Assembly (NCBI RefSeq): GCF_900115495.1
Contig: NZ_FOWR01000007.1
Location: forward strand, 30,800 to 94,799
Length of the DNA stretch: 64,000 nt
Direction: 5' to 3'
Origin: Enterovibrio norvegicus DSM 15893
Lineage (GTDB): Bacteria > Pseudomonadota > Gammaproteobacteria > Enterobacterales > Vibrionaceae
How positions within the stretch are numbered: the stretch's first letter is position 1; every line of letters begins with the position of its first letter. The notes below the pieces were generated by a model, which saw nothing but the letters and a program-made list of their open reading frames with translations, was not told where the DNA came from and made no database searches. This document shows positions 9,080 to 16,289 of this stretch, in pieces. The translations under genes were made by a program, and so were the position numbers.

Positions 9080-9331
9080 ATGGCAACACAAAAAACCAAA
9101 GTATCAACCCATGAATCCATGACGCACAAATATGGTGATGACGTCGAGCACAAACACGATAAAGATCACCTGGAATATCGCGAACATGAACCGAGTCATG
9201 GACACCATCTACATGGTGGCGTTAATTCACACAAAGGTACGCATCACCATCATCGAACAACACACCATCATCATCACTACTACGGTCCCGTTACCATTGT
9301 GATGGGCTCTGACGAAGAAGACGATGAGTAA
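9080..9331 (+). CDS. Histidine-rich small protein, putative metal-binding
   Basis: This 83-residue cytoplasmic protein (no signal peptide) has 20 histidines, concentrated in H-x-H and poly-His runs (HHHH, HHHHH) between residues 23 and 66. The acidic tail GSDEEDDE ends it. Such composition suggests binding or buffering of a transition metal such as Ni, Co, Zn or Cu, as in HypB-, SlyD- or Hpn-like tails, but it matches no family I recognise. It has a very strong ribosome site (AGGAGG) and its own terminator at 9417. The next gene encodes a permease with Cys/Met/His repeats, which suggests related function. The metal is unknown. Confidence 0.7.
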   Translation: MATQKTKVSTHESMTHKYGDDVEHKHDKDHLEYREHEPSHGHHLHGGVNSHKGTHHHHRTTHHHHHYYGPVTIVMGSDEEDDE

Positions 9332-9416
9332 TTTCCGCTTTATGGGGCACGCAATACTGCCTCTTATCTAACTTTATTACCGCAATATCGTCGTTCTCCA
9401 GATAACTGTTGACCCA

Positions 9417-9440
9417 AGCCCGTGCCTGTCGGGCTTTTCT
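9417..9440 (+). terminator. Intrinsic terminator after the histidine-rich gene
   Basis: A 6-bp GC-rich stem AGCCCG / CGGGCT with a 7-nt loop is followed by TTTCT. It lies 86 nt downstream of the stop at 9331 and ahead of the permease gene, so the two genes may be separately transcribed or joined only by read-through. Confidence 0.65.
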
Positions 9441-9503
9441 CTGATTTATGACAACGAAGACAACTAGATGCTATACCGCAAAATTAAAGGCTTGGAGGCG
9501 ACG

Positions 9504-9530
9504 ATGCTTACTCCAGTTTTATTGGCGTGA
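9504..9530 (+). CDS. Possible 8-codon leader peptide upstream of the permease
   Basis: ATG at 9504 has an excellent ribosome site (GGAGGC at 9495-9500) and encodes MLTPVLLA before TGA at 9528-9530. That stop overlaps the GTG at 9527, the most upstream start of the permease frame, while the permease itself has only weak start signals. This arrangement suggests translational coupling or a regulatory leader. It could also be fortuitous. Confidence 0.35.
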   Translation: MLTPVLLA

Positions 9531-10918
9531 TAGGTATGACGATGAGAGAAGAACAAGAGAATATCCTGTTCCACTTTTTTGATGTTCTAGCCAATATGAT
9601 ATGGCAGATCTATTGGCCGTTGGCATTTGGTTTAATGCTGTCTTCATTCGTGCGGCACTTGTTGCCTGTCAGCACCGTCGCAAAACACTTAGGCCAAACC
9701 AATATTAAAAGCCTAACCTTCGCCACACTCTTGGGTGTCATGTCTTCATCATGTTCTTACGCTGCAGCTTCCCTTTCTCACACCCTGTTGACCAAAAAAG
9801 CGACGCTTGCCAATGCCATCGCCTTTCTCGTCTCGAGCACCAATTTAATTCTTGAGATGTTCATCGTCCTCGTCGCATTGTTGGGCTGGACCTTTTTATG
9901 GGGAGAGGTACTCGGAGGGCTTATTCTGATCATGACGGTGGCGATCATGTTCCATCGCTTCTACCCCAAAGATGTCGAACGCTCATTGCGTGACAAACTC
10001 GATGCGGAACAATCACAGAACAATGTAAAAGACAGTGATTGCGGCATGGACATGTCTTCCATGAAGCACGAAGACAGTGACTGCGGCATGGACATGTCTT
10101 CCATGAAGCATGAAGACCGTGACTGCGGTATGGACATGTCATCAATAAAGCATGAAGACAGTGACTGCGGCATGGACATGTCTTCCATAAAGCATGAAGA
10201 CAGTGACTGCGGCATGGACATGTCTTCTATGAAGCATGGAGACAGCGATTGCGGCATGGATATGTCTTCCAAGAAGCATAACGACGAAAAAGGCCCAGCA
10301 GAGATATTCCCTTCCGCCACGATGAAGAAGATCACGTCTTCGGCCAGTTTCTTCCACATGGATCTTGCCATGATCGGCAAAGAGATCGCCATTGGCGTCC
10401 TTGTATCATCTCTCTTGATCAGCCTTGTTCCCCTCGAGGGGTGGCGCCTATTGTTCATCAGCGACAGTGTTGGACTTCCCACTTGGCTGCATTCATTGCT
10501 CGATGTTGTTATTGGTATTTTCGTCGCCATGATTGCCTACGTATGCTCAGTCGGAAATCTGTTGTTGGCTGCAGCTCTGTGGCATGGAGGCATCTCCTTC
10601 GGCGGGGTCATTGGCTTTATTCTTGCGGATGTGCTGACAATCCCCATGATACGCGTCTACCAAAAATACTACGGCACACGGCCCACCAAATGGATTGTCG
10701 GCTTGCTGTTCCTTTCAATCCTCTTTACTGGTCTGTGCGTAGACGCGGTTTTTAACGGGCTGGATATCGCTACGCAATCTCAGAATTTGCGGCCTCTTAT
10801 CCAAGATGGATTTGGTTGGAACACCACAACAATCATGAATCTGATCTTTATACCGTTATCTATTTGGTTTTATCGCTTGGGTAAGAAAGCCAATGCTGGA
10901 ATGGGAATGGCGATGTAG
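9527..10918 (+). CDS. YraQ/UPF0718-family permease with six Cys/Met/His repeats in a soluble loop
   Basis: An integral membrane permease of the DUF318/YraQ family, 463 residues from the GTG at 9527; ATGs at 9536 and 9542 are also in frame. The family motif SSSCSYAAASLSHTLL (C76) follows a first helix, and paired hydrophobic segments occur at about 25-45, 65-80, 95-140, 270-300, 320-370 and 400-460. Between the two halves, residues 169-252 are six tandem copies of a 14-residue unit (DSDCGMDMSSMKHE), each offering Cys, two or three Met and His as soft-metal ligands. Relatives are linked to export of metals, metalloids or sulfur compounds, but substrates are mostly unproven. The short ORF at 9504-9530 may couple its translation. 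Confidence 0.75.
   Translation: MIGMTMREEQENILFHFFDVLANMIWQIYWPLAFGLMLSSFVRHLLPVSTVAKHLGQTNIKSLTFATLLGVMSSSCSYAAASLSHTLLTKKATLANAIAFLVSSTNLILEMFIVLVALLGWTFLWGEVLGGLILIMTVAIMFHRFYPKDVERSLRDKLDAEQSQNNVKDSDCGMDMSSMKHEDSDCGMDMSSMKHEDRDCGMDMSSIKHEDSDCGMDMSSIKHEDSDCGMDMSSMKHGDSDCGMDMSSKKHNDEKGPAEIFPSATMKKITSSASFFHMDLAMIGKEIAIGVLVSSLLISLVPLEGWRLLFISDSVGLPTWLHSLLDVVIGIFVAMIAYVCSVGNLLLAAALWHGGISFGGVIGFILADVLTIPMIRVYQKYYGTRPTKWIVGLLFLSILFTGLCVDAVFNGLDIATQSQNLRPLIQDGFGWNTTTIMNLIFIPLSIWFYRLGKKANAGMGMAM
10031..10282 (+). repeat. Six tandem copies of a 42-bp coding repeat
   Basis: In-frame 42-bp units, each encoding a DSDCGMDMSSMKHE-like peptide, are repeated six times with only point differences (M/I, D/R, E/G, M/K). 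High nucleotide identity implies recent expansion or homogenisation, so copy number probably varies between strains. It lies inside the permease gene. Confidence 0.9.
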
Positions 10919-10933
10919 GCGTAAAACGAGGCG

Positions 10934-10960
10934 CGAGTGTGTTTCAATGGAACACACTCG
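10934..10960. terminator. Hairpin between the convergent permease and hchA genes
   Basis: A perfect 10-bp inverted repeat (CGAGTGTGTT / AACACACTCG) with a 7-nt loop lies 15 nt past the permease stop. Neither side has a strong T-run (a TTTT occurs ten bases beyond on the minus strand), so it may be a weak bidirectional terminator or an mRNA-protecting hairpin. Confidence 0.4.
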
Positions 10961-11014
10961 CCGAATGACAAAATAGAGTGAACTCACCGAGCGAGCAAAG
11001 TGGATCGGCTCGCG

Positions 11015-11869
11015 TTACTTCAGTGAATCCAGCAGGGTATTTGCCGCTAATTTACCTAGTGCATCTGCCGCCATTGGGCTTGCACCCGTGATCAGCTGTC
11101 GGTCAAGACACACCGTCTTATCTGACTTAGTATTCATTAGCGTAACGCCAAGACTTTCGAGTTTTTTGCTCAAGCCCCAAGGCATTTTTCCTGGCAGGTA
11201 ACCCACTTTCGGCGTGACATCATCCACGGAATCAGGGAACACGGCCATCTTGTAACCAGCATAAAGGAATTCATTTCCCTCTAACGACGTTGCAAGCAAT
11301 GCAGCCGGACCATGACAAAGCGTGATAGTGAACAAGCCATTGTCGTTCGCCCAACGCAGTGCTTTACCTACGTTAATGTCTTCCGGAATGCCCAGCATGG
11401 CACCATGCCCACCCGGAATGAAAACTGCCGCATACGCATCGCTCTCACTGAGCGACGTGTTCACGAAGTCTCCGAGCGATCCTGGTTGCTCAAAGCGTGA
11501 TTTGTATTCGTTAAAGAATGCGATGACTTTGTCATCTTTGTTGGGAAACGCCCACATTTCGAATATCACAGGCTTGCCCGTCGGTGTGACAATATCGAAA
11601 TCAAAGCCCGCATTTGTTAAGTGCAGCATCGGCAGCAAAGCTTCTACAGGATGATTTCCTGTCGAGAATTGTTTCCCATTTTGCATTTCCATGTATTTTT
11701 GTTCAGTAAAAATCACCAACACTTTTGAGCGATTGCCTTCGTACTGACGATACGTCACGCTCTCGTAATCTGTTTTATCAGACGTAGCAAGTTTCAATGC
11801 AAGCTTCGACGGTGAGTAAGACCCATCAGATTCACGCTTAGGGGCAAGGCCAAATAACTTTTTCAACAT
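11015..11869 (-). CDS. hchA: Molecular chaperone / glyoxalase III HchA (Hsp31)
   Basis: A DJ-1/PfpI-superfamily protein that acts as a holding chaperone and removes methylglyoxal (glyoxalase III/deglycase activity). I start at the ATG at 11869, which has an AAGGA site nine bases upstream; a TTG six bases upstream is less likely. This gives 284 residues. The nucleophile is C185 in LCHGPAALL, with the same number as the E. coli enzyme. The acidic E76 in HPVEALLPM and the FIPGGHGAM elbow match the Hsp31 class. It is probably monocistronic. The window also encodes MgsA, which makes methylglyoxal, though far away. Confidence 0.92.
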   Translation of the reverse strand: MLKKLFGLAPKRESDGSYSPSKLALKLATSDKTDYESVTYRQYEGNRSKVLVIFTEQKYMEMQNGKQFSTGNHPVEALLPMLHLTNAGFDFDIVTPTGKPVIFEMWAFPNKDDKVIAFFNEYKSRFEQPGSLGDFVNTSLSESDAYAAVFIPGGHGAMLGIPEDINVGKALRWANDNGLFTITLCHGPAALLATSLEGNEFLYAGYKMAVFPDSVDDVTPKVGYLPGKMPWGLSKKLESLGVTLMNTKSDKTVCLDRQLITGASPMAADALGKLAANTLLDSLK

Positions 11870-11927
11870 ATCCAAATATCCTTATAAGCACATCGTTAAA
11901 CGGAGAAACAAAATCCCCTCTTCAACT

Positions 11928-12869
11928 TTATGCAGAAACATTAATAATGATCTTACCTTGTGCTCGACCTGTCTCACTGCGAGCGTGGGCGTCTGCAACT
12001 TGGTTTAAGGCAAATTCGCTATCGATAGTGACCGTCAACTGGCCTGCATCAGCAAGCACTGCCAATTTTTCCAACTGTGCGCGGTTCGGCAAAACAAAGC
12101 AAAATGATGCATTCACACCGAACGCCGCCGCTTTGTCTTCTTCAGGTGTCTTCGCAATCGAGACCAAGCGACCGCCTTTTTTCAGCGTTTTAAAGCTGTT
12201 GTCCTGCGTTTCACCGCCAATGGTGTCAAACACAACATCCAAATCTTCAAGTGTTGAGAAATCTTTTTCACGGTAGTCAATCACATGGTCAGCGCCAAGC
12301 CCCAACACAAGTTCAGTGTTGCGTGAAGACGTCGTGGTGTACACCGTTGCGCCGCGAAGTTTGGCCAATTGAATAGCAAACTGACCTACCGCTCCAGAAC
12401 CGCCATGGATGAGTACACGCTCCCCCTGTTTGAGTTGCACGTATTCATTCAAAGCTTGCCATGCAGTCAACGCTGCAAGCGGTACACCAGCAGCCTCTTG
12501 CCAGCTTAGTGACGCCGGTTTGATGGCAACCTCGTCTGCAGAAACAGCAATGTACTCTGCATAGCTGCCGTTATTTGCGATCTCTGGGCGGCTATAAACC
12601 GCATCACCGATAGCAAGACTTGTTACATTGTTGCCCGTCGCGACCACTTCACCAGCCACATCCCAGCCAAGGGTTAAAGGCAGTGAGTGATTGAGCAATG
12701 GTTGTAAGTAACCTTCACGGATTTTCCAATCAACAGGGTTTACTGATGCAGCACGTACTTTGATTAACACTTCGTCGACCTTGGGTGTTGGAATATCAAC
12801 CGTGTTTAACGCAAGCACGTTCTGACCGCCAAAATCACTTATCTGTACTGCTTTCATTACATTGCTCAT
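11928..12869 (-). CDS. NADP-dependent quinone-oxidoreductase-like enzyme (zinc-free MDR family)
   Basis: A medium-chain dehydrogenase/reductase of about 313 residues. The N-terminal GroES-like domain (MKAVQISDFGGQNVL, later GWDVAGEVVATG) is followed by a Rossmann domain with VLIHGGSGAVGQFAIQLAKLRGA. The structural-zinc cysteine cluster of alcohol dehydrogenases is absent, pointing to a quinone reductase/enone reductase subtype. The frame is open far upstream, but the AAAGGAG site fixes the start at one of two adjacent ATGs (12872 or 12869). It is divergent from a LysR gene with a palindrome in between, so control by that regulator is likely. Substrate unknown. Confidence 0.82.
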   Translation of the reverse strand: MSNVMKAVQISDFGGQNVLALNTVDIPTPKVDEVLIKVRAASVNPVDWKIREGYLQPLLNHSLPLTLGWDVAGEVVATGNNVTSLAIGDAVYSRPEIANNGSYAEYIAVSADEVAIKPASLSWQEAAGVPLAALTAWQALNEYVQLKQGERVLIHGGSGAVGQFAIQLAKLRGATVYTTTSSRNTELVLGLGADHVIDYREKDFSTLEDLDVVFDTIGGETQDNSFKTLKKGGRLVSIAKTPEEDKAAAFGVNASFCFVLPNRAQLEKLAVLADAGQLTVTIDSEFALNQVADAHARSETGRAQGKIIINVSA

Positions 12870-12985
12870 CATGCTTCTCCTTTGGGTTTGTTTACATACC
12901 CAAACAACCAAGCGCTGTTGAGTATCAATGTGAGCAAATCGTATCCTTTCTTTACCCGCTTGATTAGACACGAAACCATCACTAT

Positions 12986-13008
12986 ATTGTTTACACATTG
13001 GAAACAAT
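12986..13008. promoter_or_regulatory. Palindrome in the divergent oxidoreductase/LysR promoter region
   Basis: ATTGTTT (12986-12992) and AAACAAT (13002-13008) form a perfect 7-bp inverted repeat with a 9-nt spacer. It ends ten bases before the regulator ATG. T-N11-A sites with dyad symmetry in such divergent regions are typical LysR binding sites. Operator function is inferred. Confidence 0.5.
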
Positions 13009-13018
13009 TGGTGCAAAT

Positions 13019-13933
13019 ATGGCATTAAAAAATGAAAATATGCAGGAATTGATTCTCTTTTCTCATATAAACCGGCAGGGAAGTTTATCGGCAGCAGCAC
13101 AACTATTAGGGATCAGCCGGTCATCGGTCAGTAAACAGCTCGCGGCGCTAGAAAAGAAAATTGGTTCGCGACTCTTCAACCGAACGACCCGCAAGATCAT
13201 GCTCACAGACGTCGGACGAAAAGTGCTGCAAGAAGCGCACAATGTCGAGTTAGCGCTCCAGCGCATAGAGCACATCAGCGAAGACTCTCGGTCTGTGGTG
13301 GCGGGGGAACTGAAGGTCTCTTGCCCTGCGGCACAAGGACGAATACACATTACGCCGTTGATGACTGAGTTCCTAAAACGTTATCCGGATGTATCCATTA
13401 ACTTGCAGTTAGAAGACCGTTTCGTCGATATGGTTGCCGAAAACATCGATGTGTCGATTCGTGTGGGGTATTTGCCAGATTCAACTTTGATCGCGCGGAA
13501 GCTTGGGGATGTGTCTTGGGTGCTTTGCGCCAGCCCAACGTATTTGGAAACCGCACCACCGTTAAAAAAACCATCAGACTTGCTCAATCATCCTTGTCTC
13601 TATTACCGCAGCACGAAAGTCACCATGAACACCTGGTCGTTTATCGGGAACAACCGAGAAGAAGACGTCACTGTGTCAGGGCCCTTTTCCGTCAATGACC
13701 CCGGCGTGCTAGTCTCAGCGGCATTGGACCATATCGGTGTGCTGTTGCTCGACAGAGGTTTGTTAGGGAACACCATCGAAGAGGGAAAACTCGTGCCATT
13801 ACTTGAAGAGTATCAGGCGGTGGGTGGCCTCCCGACCTATGTGGTTTACCCTGAACGGGAGTTTATCCCGGCTAAAACCCGTGCCTTGGTAGACTTTCTG
13901 CTTGAGAAAGCCCCCTCTACGTTTCATCGCTAA
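13019..13933 (+). CDS. LysR-family transcriptional regulator
   Basis: A 304-residue regulator. The N-terminal winged HTH is seen in GSLSAAAQLLGISRSSVSKQLAALEKKIGSRLFNRTTR, broken by the usual turn, with the typical linker helix after it. The C-terminal substrate-binding fold begins at about residue 90 (GELKVSCPAAQGRIHITP). The subgroup with SVRVGYL/ISIRVG-like motifs often controls a divergent oxidoreductase, as here. I prefer the ATG at 13019 over an in-frame TTG at 12998, because the conserved N-terminus starts near NMQELILFSHI. The stop codon lies in the first unit of an imperfect repeat array (13928-14009). Confidence 0.88.
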   Translation: MALKNENMQELILFSHINRQGSLSAAAQLLGISRSSVSKQLAALEKKIGSRLFNRTTRKIMLTDVGRKVLQEAHNVELALQRIEHISEDSRSVVAGELKVSCPAAQGRIHITPLMTEFLKRYPDVSINLQLEDRFVDMVAENIDVSIRVGYLPDSTLIARKLGDVSWVLCASPTYLETAPPLKKPSDLLNHPCLYYRSTKVTMNTWSFIGNNREEDVTVSGPFSVNDPGVLVSAALDHIGVLLLDRGLLGNTIEEGKLVPLLEEYQAVGGLPTYVVYPEREFIPAKTRALVDFLLEKAPSTFHR

Positions 13934-14009
13934 GTGCTATTGCTTTGTTCGCTAAAGCTACGATCGCTAAGTGCTATGCTCGCTAAAAGCTATGCTCGCT
14001 AAACTCACG
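13928..14009 (+). repeat. Imperfect tandem repeat CGCTAA(A/G)..GCTAT at the LysR stop codon
   Basis: Five diverged units beginning CGCTAA occur at 13928, 13950, 13965, 13981 and 13997, spaced 15-22 bp apart. The first contains the LysR stop codon, and each unit contains TAA. The array ends just before the terminator at 14020-14069. Confidence 0.6.
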
Positions 14010-14019
14010 GATCACTAAA

Positions 14020-14069
14020 AACAAAAAAGCCGCGGCAATCCGCTCCAAAGAACGAAATACCGCGGCTTT
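14020..14069. terminator. Bidirectional terminator between LysR and rhlE
   Basis: The 10-bp stem AAAGCCGCGG / CCGCGGCTTT (14026-14035 with 14060-14069) has a 24-nt loop. The minus strand continues into TTTTTTGTTTTTAG, making a strong terminator for rhlE. The plus side has CTTTCTTC, which is weaker. Confidence 0.75.
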
Positions 14070-14091
14070 CTTCACATTTAAGCGTTAGCGA

Positions 14092-15609
14092 TTACGCATT
14101 GCCTGTTGGTGCTGGGCGTTGTTGACGACGCTGTGCAGGTTTCGCGTTACCACCACCTGAACGTCCATTGCCGCCACTGCGCGTTGTACTGTTGGCTCGG
14201 TTAGAACCGTTGTTACGGTGACTACTGTTACCGCGCGCGGGTTGGCCACCTTCTGATTGACCTTGCCCTTGGCTTTGACCTTGTGCAGGACGACGACGTT
14301 GGCCTTCGCCTTGTGCGCCACCCTCTTTGTTTTGTCCACCGAAGTGACGTGGGTTCTTGCCTGATGGTTTATGACCACGTGCATTCTCACCAGAGCGTTG
14401 GCCGTCAGAATGACCCGTCTTAGGCTTCTTCGGTTTCTTCATTGGACGTCTATCCAAACGAGACTCAGGGATCGGATTGGTAGGTTTAAAGCCGTCCATT
14501 TCAACACGTGGCAATACTTGTTGAATTAAACGCTCAATACCAAACAAATCAATCGTTTCGTCTGCACATACTAGCGAAATAGCTTTGCCTGTTTCACCTG
14601 CGCGGCCTGTACGACCAATACGGTGAACATAATCTTCAGCCACATTTGGCAAGTCAAAGTTAACCACTTGAGGAAGCTGTGGAATATCAATACCACGCGC
14701 TGCAATATCCGTTGCTACCAATACGCGTACTTCGCCTGATTTGAAATCTGCCAGTGCTTTAGTGCGTGCGCCTTGGCTTTTATTGCCGTGAATCGGTGCC
14801 GCAGTAATGCCTTGATCGTTCAGGTAATGTGCCAGTTTGTTTGCACCGTGCTTAGTACGACTAAATACCAAGACCTGACGCCAATCGCCTTCTTTGATCA
14901 GGCGAACCAACATTGGCGCTTTTTGGCGCTTGTCGACAGGATAAATGCTTTGTTCAACGGTTTGCGCTGTTGAGTTACGTGGCGTCACTGAAATCTCAAC
15001 AGGATTGTTCACCAACCCTTTCGCGAGCTCACGGATCTCATCAGAGAATGTCGCGGAGAACAGCAGGTTTTGGCGTTGTTTTGGCAACAGAGCAAGTACT
15101 TTGCGGATGTCGCGAATGAAACCCATGTCCAGCATGCGGTCAGCTTCATCCAATACAAGCACTTCAAGCTGTGAAAATTTCACTGCGTTTTGGTTGTACA
15201 AATCAATCAAACGACCCGGTGTTGCCACCAGAATGTCGCACCCTTTACGAAGACGTAAAAGCTGAGGGTTGATTTTCACACCACCAAACACAACGTAAGA
15301 ACTCACGTTCAAGTGACGGCTGTATTTAACAACGTTGTCATTAATCTGAGCGGCAAGCTCACGAGTCGGCGTCAAAATAAGCGCACGAACGTGGTTGCTT
15401 TTAGCACGCGGCCCAGCACTTAAACGCTCAAGAATTGGCAGCGTAAAACCAGCTGTTTTCCCTGTCCCCGTTTGGGCTGCAGCCATTACATCTTGTCCTT
15501 CAAGAACAGCAGGGATCGCTTGAGCTTGGATCGGCGACGGTGTGTCATAACCCTGTTCTTCAATGGCTTTGAGGATTGGTGCAGATAGACCTAACGAGGT
15601 GAAACCCAT
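14092..15609 (-). CDS. rhlE: DEAD-box ATP-dependent RNA helicase RhlE
   Basis: RhlE unwinds short RNA duplexes and influences ribosome maturation and RNA turnover. The protein is 505 residues from the ATG at 15609. The Q motif (GYDTPSPIQ), motif [10 protein letters not shown] (44-52), [18 protein letters not shown], and [10 protein letters not shown] all occur in order. After about residue 375 there is a low-complexity tail rich in Gly, Arg, Gln, Asn and Ser ([12 protein letters not shown]), which in RhlE proteins binds RNA nonspecifically. The frame is open 36 codons further upstream, but MGFTSLGLS is the conserved family start. Confidence 0.93.
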   Translation of the reverse strand: MGFTSLGLSAPILKAIEEQGYDTPSPIQAQAIPAVLEGQDVMAAAQTGTGKTAGFTLPILERLSAGPRAKSNHVRALILTPTRELAAQINDNVVKYSRHLNVSSYVVFGGVKINPQLLRLRKGCDILVATPGRLIDLYNQNAVKFSQLEVLVLDEADRMLDMGFIRDIRKVLALLPKQRQNLLFSATFSDEIRELAKGLVNNPVEISVTPRNSTAQTVEQSIYPVDKRQKAPMLVRLIKEGDWRQVLVFSRTKHGANKLAHYLNDQGITAAPIHGNKSQGARTKALADFKSGEVRVLVATDIAARGIDIPQLPQVVNFDLPNVAEDYVHRIGRTGRAGETGKAISLVCADETIDLFGIERLIQQVLPRVEMDGFKPTNPIPESRLDRRPMKKPKKPKTGHSDGQRSGENARGHKPSGKNPRHFGGQNKEGGAQGEGQRRRPAQGQSQGQGQSEGGQPARGNSSHRNNGSNRANSTTRSGGNGRSGGGNAKPAQRRQQRPAPTGNA

Positions 15610-15783
15610 AAATTCGATTCTCTGTAAAATATCTAATATTTCTGGCGAGATAGCATTGCTATTTCCAACTTCGAAAAACATGACATACGCAAAGCACTTA
15701 GCTTCTTTAGTATTCATGTTACGTTGAATCGAATGATTGGAAACGTGTCGCCAGCTGCGTCTTGTTTACAAGCAGCAGAAATG

Positions 15784-15823
15784 AAAAAGCCCGCGCGCTC
15801 TTTGTTCTAAGAGCAGGCGGGCT
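15784..15823 (-). terminator. Terminator downstream of tRNA-Ser
   Basis: On the minus strand, AGCCCGC pairs with GCGGGCT, with further pairing inside (CTCTT/AAGAG), followed by TTTTT. It begins 11 nt past the tRNA 3' end. Confidence 0.8.
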
Positions 15824-15833
15824 ATTTCGAATG

Positions 15834-15924
15834 TGGCGGAGAGATAGGGATTTGAACCCTAGGTGCGCTATAAACGCACGCCGGTTTTCAAGACCGGTGC
15901 TTTCAACCACTCAGCCATCTCTCC
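15834..15924 (-). tRNA. tRNA-Ser (anticodon UGA), CCA encoded
   Basis: A 91-nt class II tRNA. The acceptor stem GGAGAGA / TCTCTCC is perfect, followed by discriminator G and an encoded CCA. The anticodon stem CCGGT / ACCGG holds the loop CTTGAAA, giving anticodon UGA (Ser, UCA codons). The long variable arm and the T loop GGGTTCAAATCCC are intact. Confidence 0.97.
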
Positions 15925-15937
15925 GTAAGTGGTGCGC

Positions 15938-15966
15938 ATAATAATGGGCTGATGGCGTGCTGTAAA
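15938..15966 (-). promoter_or_regulatory. Sigma-70 promoter of tRNA-Ser
   Basis: On the minus strand, TTTACA and TATTAT are separated by exactly 17 bp, followed by a GC-rich discriminator (GCGCACC) typical of stringently controlled stable-RNA promoters. The tRNA 5' end is 14 nt downstream of the -10 box. Confidence 0.75.
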
Positions 15967-16289
15967 GGGTTAATTTCATCAAAATGCATTAAGTGCGGAG
16001 TTTTTGAACAGTTAACACCAATTCTGCCCCTCCAACTCGATCCGACTGCACTAGCACGCTCATTTTGTGCTCCGTCCGGCGCAAGCTAGTCGTTAATTGC
16101 TCCTTTTTCTGTCTCAGATACTACACTTTCGAAAAAAGCCTTGTGTTATTAACAGGTAAATTGCGTTTTGAATTCATTAGGGATGAGATTCTCAAAGGTG
16201 CAACGTTTAATGCGTTTTACCGAGTCTTTGCATTACCCCCGAATGGATGTGAGCGTGGGTTTGTAATGAGAGACGACGAGAGAACCATA
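15967..16289. other. Intergenic region upstream of the ThDP enzyme gene
   Basis: About 320 bp with no recognisable gene. The coding frame of the next gene is open back to 16065, but that extension (many Cys, Phe and Arg, no homology to ThDP enzymes) looks like chance. The AGAG ribosome site at about 16278 supports the start at 16290. No clear promoter boxes were found. Confidence 0.5.

Noticed and set aside
10031..10282. Array resembling a CRISPR
   Set aside because: Units are contiguous, in frame and lack unique spacers; it is a coding tandem repeat.
9945..10530. Long minus-strand open frames opposite the permease repeats
   Set aside because: They are shadows of the tandem 42-bp coding repeat; the plus frame has membrane helices and family motifs.
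12870..13100. Upstream extension of the oxidoreductase reading frame
   Set aside because: It runs through the divergent promoter and the LysR start; AAAGGAG marks the start at 12869-12872.
13928..14069. Transposon end or attachment site after LysR
   Set aside because: Only simple imperfect repeats and an ordinary terminator are found; no transposase or target duplication.
16065..16289. Upstream extension of the ThDP enzyme reading frame
   Set aside because: The extension has no family similarity; the ribosome site and conserved N-terminus point to 16290.
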